Below, in pieces: positions 1 to 5,841 of a stretch of DNA of 9,116 nucleotides (its first letter is position 1; each line of letters starts with the position of its first letter). The notes beneath the pieces were generated by a model, which made no database searches, was not told the origin of the DNA, and saw only the letters and a program-made list of their open reading frames with translations. A program made the position numbers and the translations under genes. Source of the stretch: Candidatus Zixiibacteriota bacterium (GTDB lineage: Bacteria > Zixibacteria > MSB-5A5 > GN15 > FEB-12); assembly GCA_023700785.1 (NCBI GenBank), contig JAMPYH010000090.1:1-9116 (forward strand). Direction: 5' to 3'.

Positions 1-1847
1 CCGACCAGCGTGACATTCGGCATATCCAGCCCTTTGGTCACCATCTGTGTCCCCAGCAGCAGATTATATTCCCGCTGGGCGAACGAGGTGAGGATCTGAT
101 GCGCCGACACTCGCCCCGCCGCGGAATCGGAATCGAGCCGTATGGTCCGGGCATGCTCGAACAGTTTGGGCAGCGATTCCTCCACCTTCTGCGTGCCCGC
201 CCCCATATAAAGAATGCGAGTACCGCCGCAGCCGTCGCATCGATCGTAATTTTCGCGGACATAGCCGCAATAGTGGCAGGTCAGCCGATTCCCTACCTTG
301 TGATAGGTCAGGCGGATATTGCATTGAGGGCAGGCCGGGATATGGCCGCACTCGCCGCACCGAAGCATCGGCGAATAGCCGCGACGATTCAAAAAGAGGA
401 TCACCTGCTGATCCGCCGCGAGCCGTTTTTCGATCTCTTTTTTGAGACTGATCGACACAAACGGCATCGCTCCCCGGGCGCCTTCAGTCCGCATGTCGAT
501 AATGCGCACCTCCGGAAGCAGAGCGTCCCCGGGCCGCTGCGTAAGTTCAAGCAGCTGATACCGACCGGAACGCGCGTTATGGTACGACTCTACCGATGGA
601 GACGCCGAGCCGAGGATGACCGGCACTCTGTTTATTTTGGCGCGCATGATCGCCGAGTCGCGGCCGTGAAAGCGCGGCGCGGGATCATCCTGCTTGTACG
701 AACCGTCATGCTCCTCATCGACAATGATCAAGCCGATCTGGGGAAGCGGCGCGAAGATCGCCGAACGCGGCCCGACCACTATCTGGTATTTCCCTTTGCG
801 GATCCCCTGCCAGCTCTCGAGCCGCTCACGGTCGGTCATGGCGGAGTGGATGACCGTCACTCGATCGCCGAAGAACCCGCGGAAGTACGCGAGTGTCGCG
901 CCGGAAAGCGCGATCTCCGGGGTCAACACCAGCACGGTCTTTTTTCGCTCGATGACTTTCTCCGCCAAATGACAATAAACAATGGTCTTACCGGATCCGG
1001 TGATGCCGTGCAGGAGAAAGGTCTTGAACCCATCCGCGAGGGTCGCGCTGACCGTATCGACAACGGCACGCTGCTCGTCGTTTAGCCTGATAGCGCGAAC
1101 CTCAGGGCGGGGTTTGATAAAATCAAGCAACCCGGATCTCGCCGCGAAGAGCGGCTCGATGAGCTGAAGCTGGCGCGCCTTGGCGATATAATGCTCCGAC
1201 CAGCCAAGGGTCAGCAGTTCCGCCCTGGACCTGACACCGTCAAACGGCGCAGGAGACGGTTTCCCCTTTTTGGCAAGCGCGGAGAGTTCGGCCGATTCCG
1301 TCATTCGGTAACCGGAGATCTTCAGAGATTCTTCGTCGGAGCCTTTGTCCCATACTTCTTCGATCGCTCCGGCGCGGATCAGTTTGCGTACGGTGTCGCT
1401 TCCCTCCGCGCGCAATTTCTTCAGCACCGCGGACGATATCATTTTCCCCGGTTTGCATAGAGCGCGAAGTGATTCGAGCACTAACGATGACCCAGATACC
1501 CAGCGCAAGCGAACCGAAGTCGCGTTTTTGAGCGATGCCGGCAACGCGCACGCCAGAGCGTCGGCCGGATTGGCGAAATAGTAATCCGCCATCCAGACAC
1601 AAAACGTAAAGAGATCGGGATTAAAATAGCTCTGCTCGTCGAGCGATTTGATCACGTCCCGCGGACGGATGCCGGATGGCAGAGGTTGCGCGGGCCCAAG
1701 ATAGTAGCCGATCTTCTTCCGATTGCCAAATGGAACCAGGAGCCGTTGCCCCGGCGCGAGGGGACCAGCGTCGGACGGCAGCGAATAGGTGAAGGTTCTT
1801 CGCATCGGCCCGACCACCGCGACCTGGATCAACGTAGGAGATGGCAT
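1..1847 (-). CDS. priA: Primosomal protein N' (PriA replication-restart helicase), 3' end cut by window edge
   Basis: Superfamily 2 3'-to-5' DNA helicase that recognises stalled or repaired forks and reloads the replicative helicase. I translated 615 codons from ATG 1847; the C-terminus lies outside. The order is typical of PriA. The N-terminal 3'-DNA-binding domain has an FTYSLP stretch (about residues 19-24) and VPFG (38-41). The Walker A motif is GITGSGKT at 281-288. DEEHDGSYKQ (377-386) is the Walker B/aromatic loop, followed by RFHGRD. The helicase C-terminal part holds eight cysteines in four CxxC pairs (497/500, 506/509, 524/527, 537/540), the two zinc sites that mark PriA, followed by GAGTQKVEE. 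All key residues look intact. The residue after GSGKT is Ile rather than the common Glu. Full-length PriA is usually 700-830 residues, so roughly 100-200 are missing. The start is chosen because the family N-terminal domain begins here; no clear Shine-Dalgarno precedes it. The gene lies 67 bp downstream of the TPR gene. Confidence 0.97.
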   Translation of the reverse strand, partial: MPSPTLIQVAVVGPMRRTFTYSLPSDAGPLAPGQRLLVPFGNRKKIGYYLGPAQPLPSGIRPRDVIKSLDEQSYFNPDLFTFCVWMADYYFANPADALACALPASLKNATSVRLRWVSGSSLVLESLRALCKPGKMISSAVLKKLRAEGSDTVRKLIRAGAIEEVWDKGSDEESLKISGYRMTESAELSALAKKGKPSPAPFDGVRSRAELLTLGWSEHYIAKARQLQLIEPLFAARSGLLDFIKPRPEVRAIRLNDEQRAVVDTVSATLADGFKTFLLHGITGSGKTIVYCHLAEKVIERKKTVLVLTPEIALSGATLAYFRGFFGDRVTVIHSAMTDRERLESWQGIRKGKYQIVVGPRSAIFAPLPQIGLIIVDEEHDGSYKQDDPAPRFHGRDSAIMRAKINRVPVILGSASPSVESYHNARSGRYQLLELTQRPGDALLPEVRIIDMRTEGARGAMPFVSISLKKEIEKRLAADQQVILFLNRRGYSPMLRCGECGHIPACPQCNIRLTYHKVGNRLTCHYCGYVRENYDRCDGCGGTRILYMGAGTQKVEESLPKLFEHARTIRLDSDSAAGRVSAHQILTSFAQREYNLLLGTQMVTKGLDMPNVTLV

Positions 1848-1863
1848 GGCGGGAATATAAAGA

Positions 1864-1885
1864 AGGCAGGCGCGAGCGCCTGCCT
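1864..1885 (-). terminator. Hairpin between TPR gene and priA, probable terminator or attenuator
   Basis: A perfect 9-bp stem (AGGCAGGCG pairing with CGCCTGCCT) closes a 4-nt loop. It begins 30 bp past the TPR stop codon and ends 16 bp before the priA start. Read on the minus strand, it is followed by the moderately T-rich stretch TCTTTATATT. On the plus strand it is followed by CTTTTTA, so it could act in both directions, but no plus-strand gene ends here. The most likely role is termination of the TPR transcript, with some read-through to priA. Because the distal side of the stem lies so near the priA start, it could also affect priA translation. Confidence 0.65.
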
Positions 1886-1886
1886 C

Positions 1887-1914
1887 TTTTTACGTTGTCT
1901 GCGAACTATGTGAA
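1887..1914 (-). promoter_or_regulatory. Candidate sigma70-type promoter for priA
   Basis: On the minus strand, TTCACA (1914-1909, 5 of 6 to TTGACA) is followed after 16 bp by TAAAAA (1892-1887, 4 of 6 to TATAAT). It overlaps the last bases before and around the hairpin, so initiation would fall inside the stem. The match is modest and could be chance. It is listed because no other priA promoter is visible between the TPR stop and the priA start. Confidence 0.25.
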
Positions 1915-3285
1915 CTACTTCAGCTTCTTCTGGGCTTCAGCGGCCTTGGCGGGCTGGCCAACTTCGTTGTAGAGGTCAACCAAACGTTCCCAAACCTGGC
2001 GATTCTCGGTGTCGATCTCCACAGCCTTCTCGTAGGCCACGATCGACTCTTTGAACTGCTTCAGGTTCAGCCGCGCGTCGCCCAAAGATACCCAGTGAGA
2101 AGATCTGGTCGGCTCGAGTTCCGCCAATTTGGCGAACGCGTCCGCGGCCGCCTGAAAATCACTCGTCACAAAGGCGACCACGGCGTATTCCTCTGCAGCC
2201 GAGATATTGGTCGGGTCGGTTTCGTGCGCCTGTTTGAAATATACCTTGGATGAATCAAACATCACCAGTCGCTGGTCGGTCCACTTCTTCGTACTCGCGT
2301 CGTCGTTTTTGGCACGATACGCCGAAGCAGAGTCGTTGGCGAACAGCCCCAACTGGTTGAAGTATTGTCCCAATCCGATCAACGCGTCCGGCTGTTTGGG
2401 ATTCAGCCCAAGGATCTGGCGATAGACCGCCGCCGCGGAGTCGTACATCTTGCAATTGTTGTAGCAGATCGACAGGTTCATCAGGTTGCCGGTATCGCTC
2501 GGCGCGATCAGCGCGTACTGTTTGAAATACGGGACCGCCTCGCAATACTTGTTCTCCTGGATGTTGTTGTACGCGATCTGCAGCAATATAGCGGCTGAAT
2601 CGTGGGTGAACCTGAGGCCGCGGTCGAGCCATTCATTCGAGGCCGGGTAATTCCCCTGTTTCTCGAGCACCGTGCCGGCAAGCAGGTAAGCGCGGCCATC
2701 GGTCGAGTCGATCACGATCGCCATTTTCATATTCGCGATCGCGGAATCGGCGTTGGCGTTCAGCTTGGTCTGATAAAACGCCTTTGCCGCCGAGTCGGCG
2801 TCCGGCTTCAGCTCTTTGACGGCTTCATCCACCGCTTCATACTGTTGTTGTCCGGCGTTGAAGAAAATGCGCCAGTACTTGACCGACGATGAATCGGCCC
2901 GCTCGATAAACTTGGCGCACTCTTTTTTGTATTTGTCCTTAACATTCGGATCGGCGCAGGCTATATGGATCGAGTCCTTGTAGGCGGCCATCCGCTTCAC
3001 CCAAGGTTCTTTATTTTTCAGACCGGCGGTCTTTTCGACAAAGTCCACCGCGACCTGGTTCATCCAGAAATATCCCTCGGGATGAGGACCATAGTTCATG
3101 AACAGCGAATCGAGCATGGCGATCGCTTCTTTATAGCGAACCGTATCGCCTGAAACGATGGCGATCTGGGCGGACTCGATATAGGCCTTCTCGGGGAGCT
3201 TGCGCCCTTTTCTTTGGGCGAAAGCGCCGTCGGCGATGCAGGACACCGCCAGGACCATTATCAGTAACCGCATAAATGTCTTCAA
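1915..3285 (-). CDS. Secreted TPR-repeat protein of unknown role
   Basis: A 456-residue protein with an N-terminal export signal. A basic start (MKTFMR) is followed by a hydrophobic core (about 7-19) and a likely signal peptidase I site after AFA at residues 21-23. An LAVSC stretch ending at Cys16 could be an off-consensus lipobox, so a lipoprotein cannot be excluded. The mature part is helical and tetratricopeptide-like. Repeat-type segments are visible around 194-228 (GRAYLLAGTVLEKQGNY), 264-296 (YDSAAAVYRQILGLNP), 361-393 and 395-427 (WVSLGDARLNLKQFKESIVAYEKAVEID), with a further one at 429-456. Such repeats form protein-binding scaffolds, so a periplasmic or outer-membrane assembly role is plausible, but no partner or reaction is shown. 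Cysteines 274 and 278 form a CxxxC pair that could make a disulfide. The start is TTG, supported by a perfect AAGGAGG six bases upstream; the internal ATG (residue 5) would sit 18 bases away. The gene has its own promoter candidate upstream and a hairpin downstream. Confidence 0.88.
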   Translation of the reverse strand: MKTFMRLLIMVLAVSCIADGAFAQRKGRKLPEKAYIESAQIAIVSGDTVRYKEAIAMLDSLFMNYGPHPEGYFWMNQVAVDFVEKTAGLKNKEPWVKRMAAYKDSIHIACADPNVKDKYKKECAKFIERADSSSVKYWRIFFNAGQQQYEAVDEAVKELKPDADSAAKAFYQTKLNANADSAIANMKMAIVIDSTDGRAYLLAGTVLEKQGNYPASNEWLDRGLRFTHDSAAILLQIAYNNIQENKYCEAVPYFKQYALIAPSDTGNLMNLSICYNNCKMYDSAAAVYRQILGLNPKQPDALIGLGQYFNQLGLFANDSASAYRAKNDDASTKKWTDQRLVMFDSSKVYFKQAHETDPTNISAAEEYAVVAFVTSDFQAAADAFAKLAELEPTRSSHWVSLGDARLNLKQFKESIVAYEKAVEIDTENRQVWERLVDLYNEVGQPAKAAEAQKKLK

Positions 3286-3291
3286 CTTAAG

Positions 3292-3298
3292 CCTCCTT
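3292..3298 (-). promoter_or_regulatory. Strong ribosome binding site that fixes a TTG start
   Basis: AAGGAGG on the minus strand ends six bases before TTG at 3285-3283. It decides for the TTG start of the TPR gene over the ATG four codons further in, which would have an over-long 18-base spacing. Confidence 0.85.
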
Positions 3299-3321
3299 AT
3301 AGTCGATTCAGCCGTACAATT

Positions 3322-3345
3322 TGCGACAATGTAATATCTGTCACA
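3322..3345. repeat. Imperfect inverted repeat overlapping the TPR promoter -10 region
   Basis: The arms TGCGACA (3322-3328) and TGTCACA (3339-3345) are reverse complements at 6 of 7 positions and are separated by 10 bp. The dyad covers the -10 box and most of the spacer of the promoter candidate, where a repressor operator would be expected. The half-sites resemble CRP/FNR-type TGTGA words, but the spacing is wrong for that family. It could be a chance dyad. Confidence 0.35.
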
Positions 3346-3356
3346 TCCCTTGTCAA
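3328..3356 (-). promoter_or_regulatory. Sigma70-like promoter of the TPR gene
   Basis: On the minus strand a perfect -35 box TTGACA (3356-3351) is followed by a 17-bp spacer and TACATT (3333-3328, 4 of 6 to TATAAT). Transcription would start near 3320, giving a leader of roughly 35 bases that contains the AAGGAGG site. The location in the 82-bp gap after the DUF4139 stop codon makes it a credible independent promoter for the TPR gene. It overlaps an imperfect dyad (3322-3345). Confidence 0.6.
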
Positions 3357-3367
3357 CCCGGGTCAGT

Positions 3368-4714
3368 TCAGTTGGTTATACGCACTTTGTACTTCACCAC
3401 CGCCGTCTGGTCAGCCGAGACCGGGACATCAAACGTCATCGTGTTTGCGTCTTTCCGCTTATGCTGGAAATTAGTGGTCAGGATCTCAAAAGTCCCCCAG
3501 AGTTTCTTCTCAACCGAGATAGTAACCGCCTCCTTCTTGTGGTTGCGGAACTCGATCTCATACTCCCGCTCCTCGACCCGATCGGAGATGGACTTGTGCG
3601 ACATCAATCGCTCTTCCGCGGCGATATCAAAAGCGTAACCGACCTTGAGATCAACTTTTTCGTCTTTAGGCGTATGGTCGATCAGATCCTCACCCAGAAG
3701 GACCATCGACCCGTCGGTATCGGCTTTGAACAGACGCACCCGCCCAGCCGGAAGCGGCATACCGAGTCCGGTTTGCTGTGAGTTCTTGAACTCCACCACC
3801 ACGGCGACCTGCTTGATGTTCTCCTCCGGTTTGTACATGTACACTTTTTTGACCGCCGAAGTCGCGGGGTCAAACAGTGAGAGCTGCTTTATCTCTTTAT
3901 CGGCGACCGTCGCTTTGCGCGGCAGAGTGTACATATGATATTCAAAGAACTGTTTTTCCTCGAAACCGGGAGCCATCGCGGAGAGAGCAACTTCCTTGGC
4001 TCTTCCCCCCCTGATGATCAGCTGATCCTGCGCCCGCGAGATATCCCCCGCGATCAGTTTCAGCGTCGCGTTTTCGTACGTTTTGCCGGATTGGTTGTTG
4101 ATCGAGGACCAGCCGGACAGCCCCAAACTCGTTTCCGCCTCGTTCAGCACGCCGACATACTCGGCGTTCCAGCTCAAGCCGCTGGTCTGGTAGCCGACGC
4201 GTATATCCTGCTTCCCATCAGCGCTGGAATTGTAAAGCCAGAAAAGTGTCGGTCGAGTGATCAAGCCGTCGGGGAGCGCGGGGAAATTGACTTCGGTGAC
4301 TTTCGACGCGGAGACGATTTTTACTTTGCCGGACGCGTCCAGCAGCGTGATCGCGCCGCCGTTGAAAGCGAGCAGTTTGCCGGTGTACAGTTTGCCATCC
4401 TCATCGACGATCTCGATCTGCTCGTCGATGTACTTCTGGTACATCTGCTCCGGGCCGACCAGATCAAAGGCGTAATTCTGTTCGAGGATGGTAAGTTTGT
4501 TTTTGCCGCCGGGGAGTTCGACCCGGACGGACGCGGCATCGATCAGGGCGGGGACATCGGTAAAGGCGAGACGGTTCGTCCCTTTTTTGATCTCCAGCGA
4601 GCGGGTCTCACTGATGACACCGAGGTTGTTGTTGTACACGGTTACCGCGACATCGGCGGCCTGCGCGACCACGGCGCAACTGAGGATGATGAAAAAGCTG
4701 GCGAGCGTTCGCAT
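3368..4714 (-). CDS. Secreted DUF4139-family protein
   Basis: A 448-residue protein starting with a clear signal peptide: MRT, a hydrophobic core at about 4-16, and a cleavage site after AQA (17-19). An ILSC stretch ending at Cys13 is an alternative, weaker lipobox; the mature chain has no cysteine. The rest is beta-rich. VTVYNNNLGVI (25-34) begins the N-terminal beta domain. YQTSGLSWNAEYVGVLN (175-191), followed by LSGWSSINNQSGKTYENATLKLIAGD (199-224, read as separate motifs), is characteristic of DUF4139 proteins. The C-terminal part (about 285-446) has alternating beta-strand segments such as EEREYEIEFRNHKKEAVTISVEKKLWG. The family is widespread but biochemically uncharacterised; an envelope or extracellular role is inferred from export alone. 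I choose ATG 4714 instead of the ATG 16 codons upstream because the signal peptide starts here and an AAGGGAGA ribosome site lies about 9 bases upstream. The longer start falls inside an inverted repeat and gives a non-signal N-terminus. Confidence 0.85.
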   Translation of the reverse strand: MRTLASFFIILSCAVVAQAADVAVTVYNNNLGVISETRSLEIKKGTNRLAFTDVPALIDAASVRVELPGGKNKLTILEQNYAFDLVGPEQMYQKYIDEQIEIVDEDGKLYTGKLLAFNGGAITLLDASGKVKIVSASKVTEVNFPALPDGLITRPTLFWLYNSSADGKQDIRVGYQTSGLSWNAEYVGVLNEAETSLGLSGWSSINNQSGKTYENATLKLIAGDISRAQDQLIIRGGRAKEVALSAMAPGFEEKQFFEYHMYTLPRKATVADKEIKQLSLFDPATSAVKKVYMYKPEENIKQVAVVVEFKNSQQTGLGMPLPAGRVRLFKADTDGSMVLLGEDLIDHTPKDEKVDLKVGYAFDIAAEERLMSHKSISDRVEEREYEIEFRNHKKEAVTISVEKKLWGTFEILTTNFQHKRKDANTMTFDVPVSADQTAVVKYKVRITN

Positions 4715-4723
4715 ATCTGTTCT

Positions 4724-4731
4724 TCTCCCTT
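4724..4731 (-). promoter_or_regulatory. Ribosome binding site of the DUF4139 gene
   Basis: AAGGGAGA on the minus strand lies 9 bases before ATG 4714-4712. It favours this start over ATG 4762-4760 and lies immediately next to the 8-bp inverted repeat at 4736-4766. Confidence 0.7.
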
Positions 4732-4735
4732 TATA

Positions 4736-4766
4736 CCCATTGGTTAACGCGGAGGAAGCCAATGGG
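4736..4766 (-). repeat. Perfect 8-bp inverted repeat in the leader of the DUF4139 gene
   Basis: CCCATTGG (4736-4743) and CCAATGGG (4759-4766) are exact reverse complements around a 15-nt loop. In the minus-strand transcript the hairpin ends 4 bases before the ribosome site. The 5' flank of the hairpin reads CTCCC, complementary to the GGGAG core of that ribosome site, so an alternative pairing that hides the site can be drawn. No T-run follows in either direction, so it does not look like a simple terminator. It could be a translational control element, an operator, or chance. Confidence 0.5.
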
Positions 4767-4776
4767 AGGCTGGCAG

Positions 4777-4801
4777 TTCACTACTGTTTAATATCAGTGA
4801 A
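4777..4801. repeat. Dyad in the synthase/DUF4139 intergenic gap
   Basis: TTCACT (4777-4782) and AGTGAA (4796-4801) are exact reverse complements, with an AT-rich 13-bp centre. A nested ACTG/CAGT pairing is an alternative. It starts 22 bp past the synthase stop codon. The AT-rich centre (TATTAA on the minus strand) could be a -10 box, but I find no matching -35. There is no terminator-type T-tract. An operator or weak transcript-end structure is possible. Confidence 0.35.
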
Positions 4802-4823
4802 GCGCGAGAATCTTCCCTGAAAT

Positions 4824-5759
4824 CTATTCGACAGCTCGGAATCCGTTGATAGTCATCTGGATACAGGCCTGTACCTCGGCCGGCTCCGGGTTGGTCGCCT
4901 CGGTCGTGAATTGTCCCCGGGCTGGGTCAAGCCGCTCAAATATCTGGTGGTACAGCGAATAAATCAACTCAAGGCTGAGCTGGTAGCGGGGCGGCATCAG
5001 CGGCAAAGTACGGTCGATAGTTCCCCGCGCCAGCCTCCTATAATATGAAGCGATCCGGACATACTCCGTCATCAGCCCGCGGAGCTTCGGCGAAGCTGTC
5101 CGGGCAACCGCCAGGCCGCGAAGCGCCTCGGGCGTCAGCCCGGCTGTTCGAAGCAGATCATCCGCGAAATAGTTCAGCCCTGCGCGCTGATCTTTCTCGA
5201 AATCCCGCATGATATGTACAAGATATGAAAAGATAGCCAACGGCCGGGCGGCGGCTCGAATATCATAAGCCGGTGGGAGATTGCCGTCCTCTTTTTGACG
5301 AACGCCGCAGAGATGCATAAAGACCGCCGCCGGAGAGATCGCCGCCCCTTCGCAATAACGAAGGAACTGATGAAACGACAAAAATCCGTTGTGCGTCAGG
5401 TCGTAGATCATGGCGGTGCAGAGCCGTTCCCACGGCCAAAAAGGAATACGATATTTCGCCAGGGTGTCCAGAAACTGTCGGGTGAACGGATCGGTCGATC
5501 TACCGCTCAGCGCGGTTTGGGTCCACTCGGTAAGCGAGCGATGGATGGACTCCAGTTCGGCGGGCGATATGGGCGTTTGATCTTCTCTCCGGTGGTCCAC
5601 CAGATCATCGATCCGGCGCATCGACCGGTAACAGATCTGAAACGCGTTATAGCGATCCTCCTCCCAGAGCCGAGCCGCGATATCGAGGATCGGGTTGGTC
5701 AGGATGGAACTGAAGTCCAGATGCAACGCGAAATCAAGTTTACTGTCGGGCTGTGGCAT
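4824..5759 (-). CDS. Squalene/phytoene synthase-family enzyme
   Basis: A 311-residue all-helical prenyltransferase of the head-to-head isoprenyl diphosphate synthase family. It would condense two farnesyl or geranylgeranyl diphosphates through a cyclopropyl intermediate to a C30 or C40 terpenoid. Both Mg-diphosphate-binding motifs are present, numbering from the chosen ATG: RRIDDLVDHRRED (48-60, DxxxD at 51-55) and MRDFEKDQRAGLNYFADD (184-201, DxxxD at 186-190). Between them RYCEGAAISPAAVFMHLCG (134-152) takes the place of the usual YCxxVAGxVG segment, a marked departure. The length fits the family (about 280-350). The product cannot be told from sequence: squalene, dehydrosqualene, phytoene or another. 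No desaturase, cyclase or hpn partner is in the window. The start is uncertain: an in-frame ATG at 5798 adds 13 residues, but neither has a well-placed ribosome site, and a GGGAGG lies 26 bases before ATG 5759. I prefer 5759 because family homology begins soon after. Confidence 0.88.
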   Translation of the reverse strand: MPQPDSKLDFALHLDFSSILTNPILDIAARLWEEDRYNAFQICYRSMRRIDDLVDHRREDQTPISPAELESIHRSLTEWTQTALSGRSTDPFTRQFLDTLAKYRIPFWPWERLCTAMIYDLTHNGFLSFHQFLRYCEGAAISPAAVFMHLCGVRQKEDGNLPPAYDIRAAARPLAIFSYLVHIMRDFEKDQRAGLNYFADDLLRTAGLTPEALRGLAVARTASPKLRGLMTEYVRIASYYRRLARGTIDRTLPLMPPRYQLSLELIYSLYHQIFERLDPARGQFTTEATNPEPAEVQACIQMTINGFRAVE

Positions 5760-5841
5760 GGCAGTACCGAATATACACAGCCGCCTCCCGCGAGACATTT
5801 ATATTTCGCGCGCATGCTCATTTTAGTAGGTTCAGTCTGTT
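5760..5841. promoter_or_regulatory. Divergent intergenic region between synthase and glycosyltransferase
   Basis: The 82 bp between the two start codons must hold the promoters of both genes if the chosen starts are right. An AT-rich island near 5797-5807 (ATTTATATTTC on the plus strand) could supply a -10 element for either direction: TATAAA on the minus strand, or TATATT on the plus strand. I find no convincing -35 box at the right spacing for either. If the minus-strand TATAAA is a -10 element, the upstream ATG at 5798 could not be the synthase start. Confidence 0.3.

Noticed and set aside
99..1085. A 328-codon plus-strand open frame across the left end
   Set aside because: It is antisense to a complete, motif-rich priA. 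Its translation is Arg/His-rich with no recognisable domain, as expected for a shadow frame in GC-rich DNA.
3322..3345. CRP/FNR binding site
   Set aside because: The half-sites contain TGTGA-like words, but the dyad spacing does not match the 6-bp centre of that family. It is kept only as an unassigned dyad.
3935..4747. A 270-codon plus-strand open frame opposite the DUF4139 gene
   Set aside because: It is low-complexity in style, has no recognised family, and lies wholly antisense to a gene with a signal peptide and family motifs.
4760..4762. ATG 16 codons upstream as the DUF4139 start
   Set aside because: It lies within the inverted repeat and gives a polar N-terminus before an otherwise clear signal peptide. 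The ribosome site is positioned for ATG 4714.
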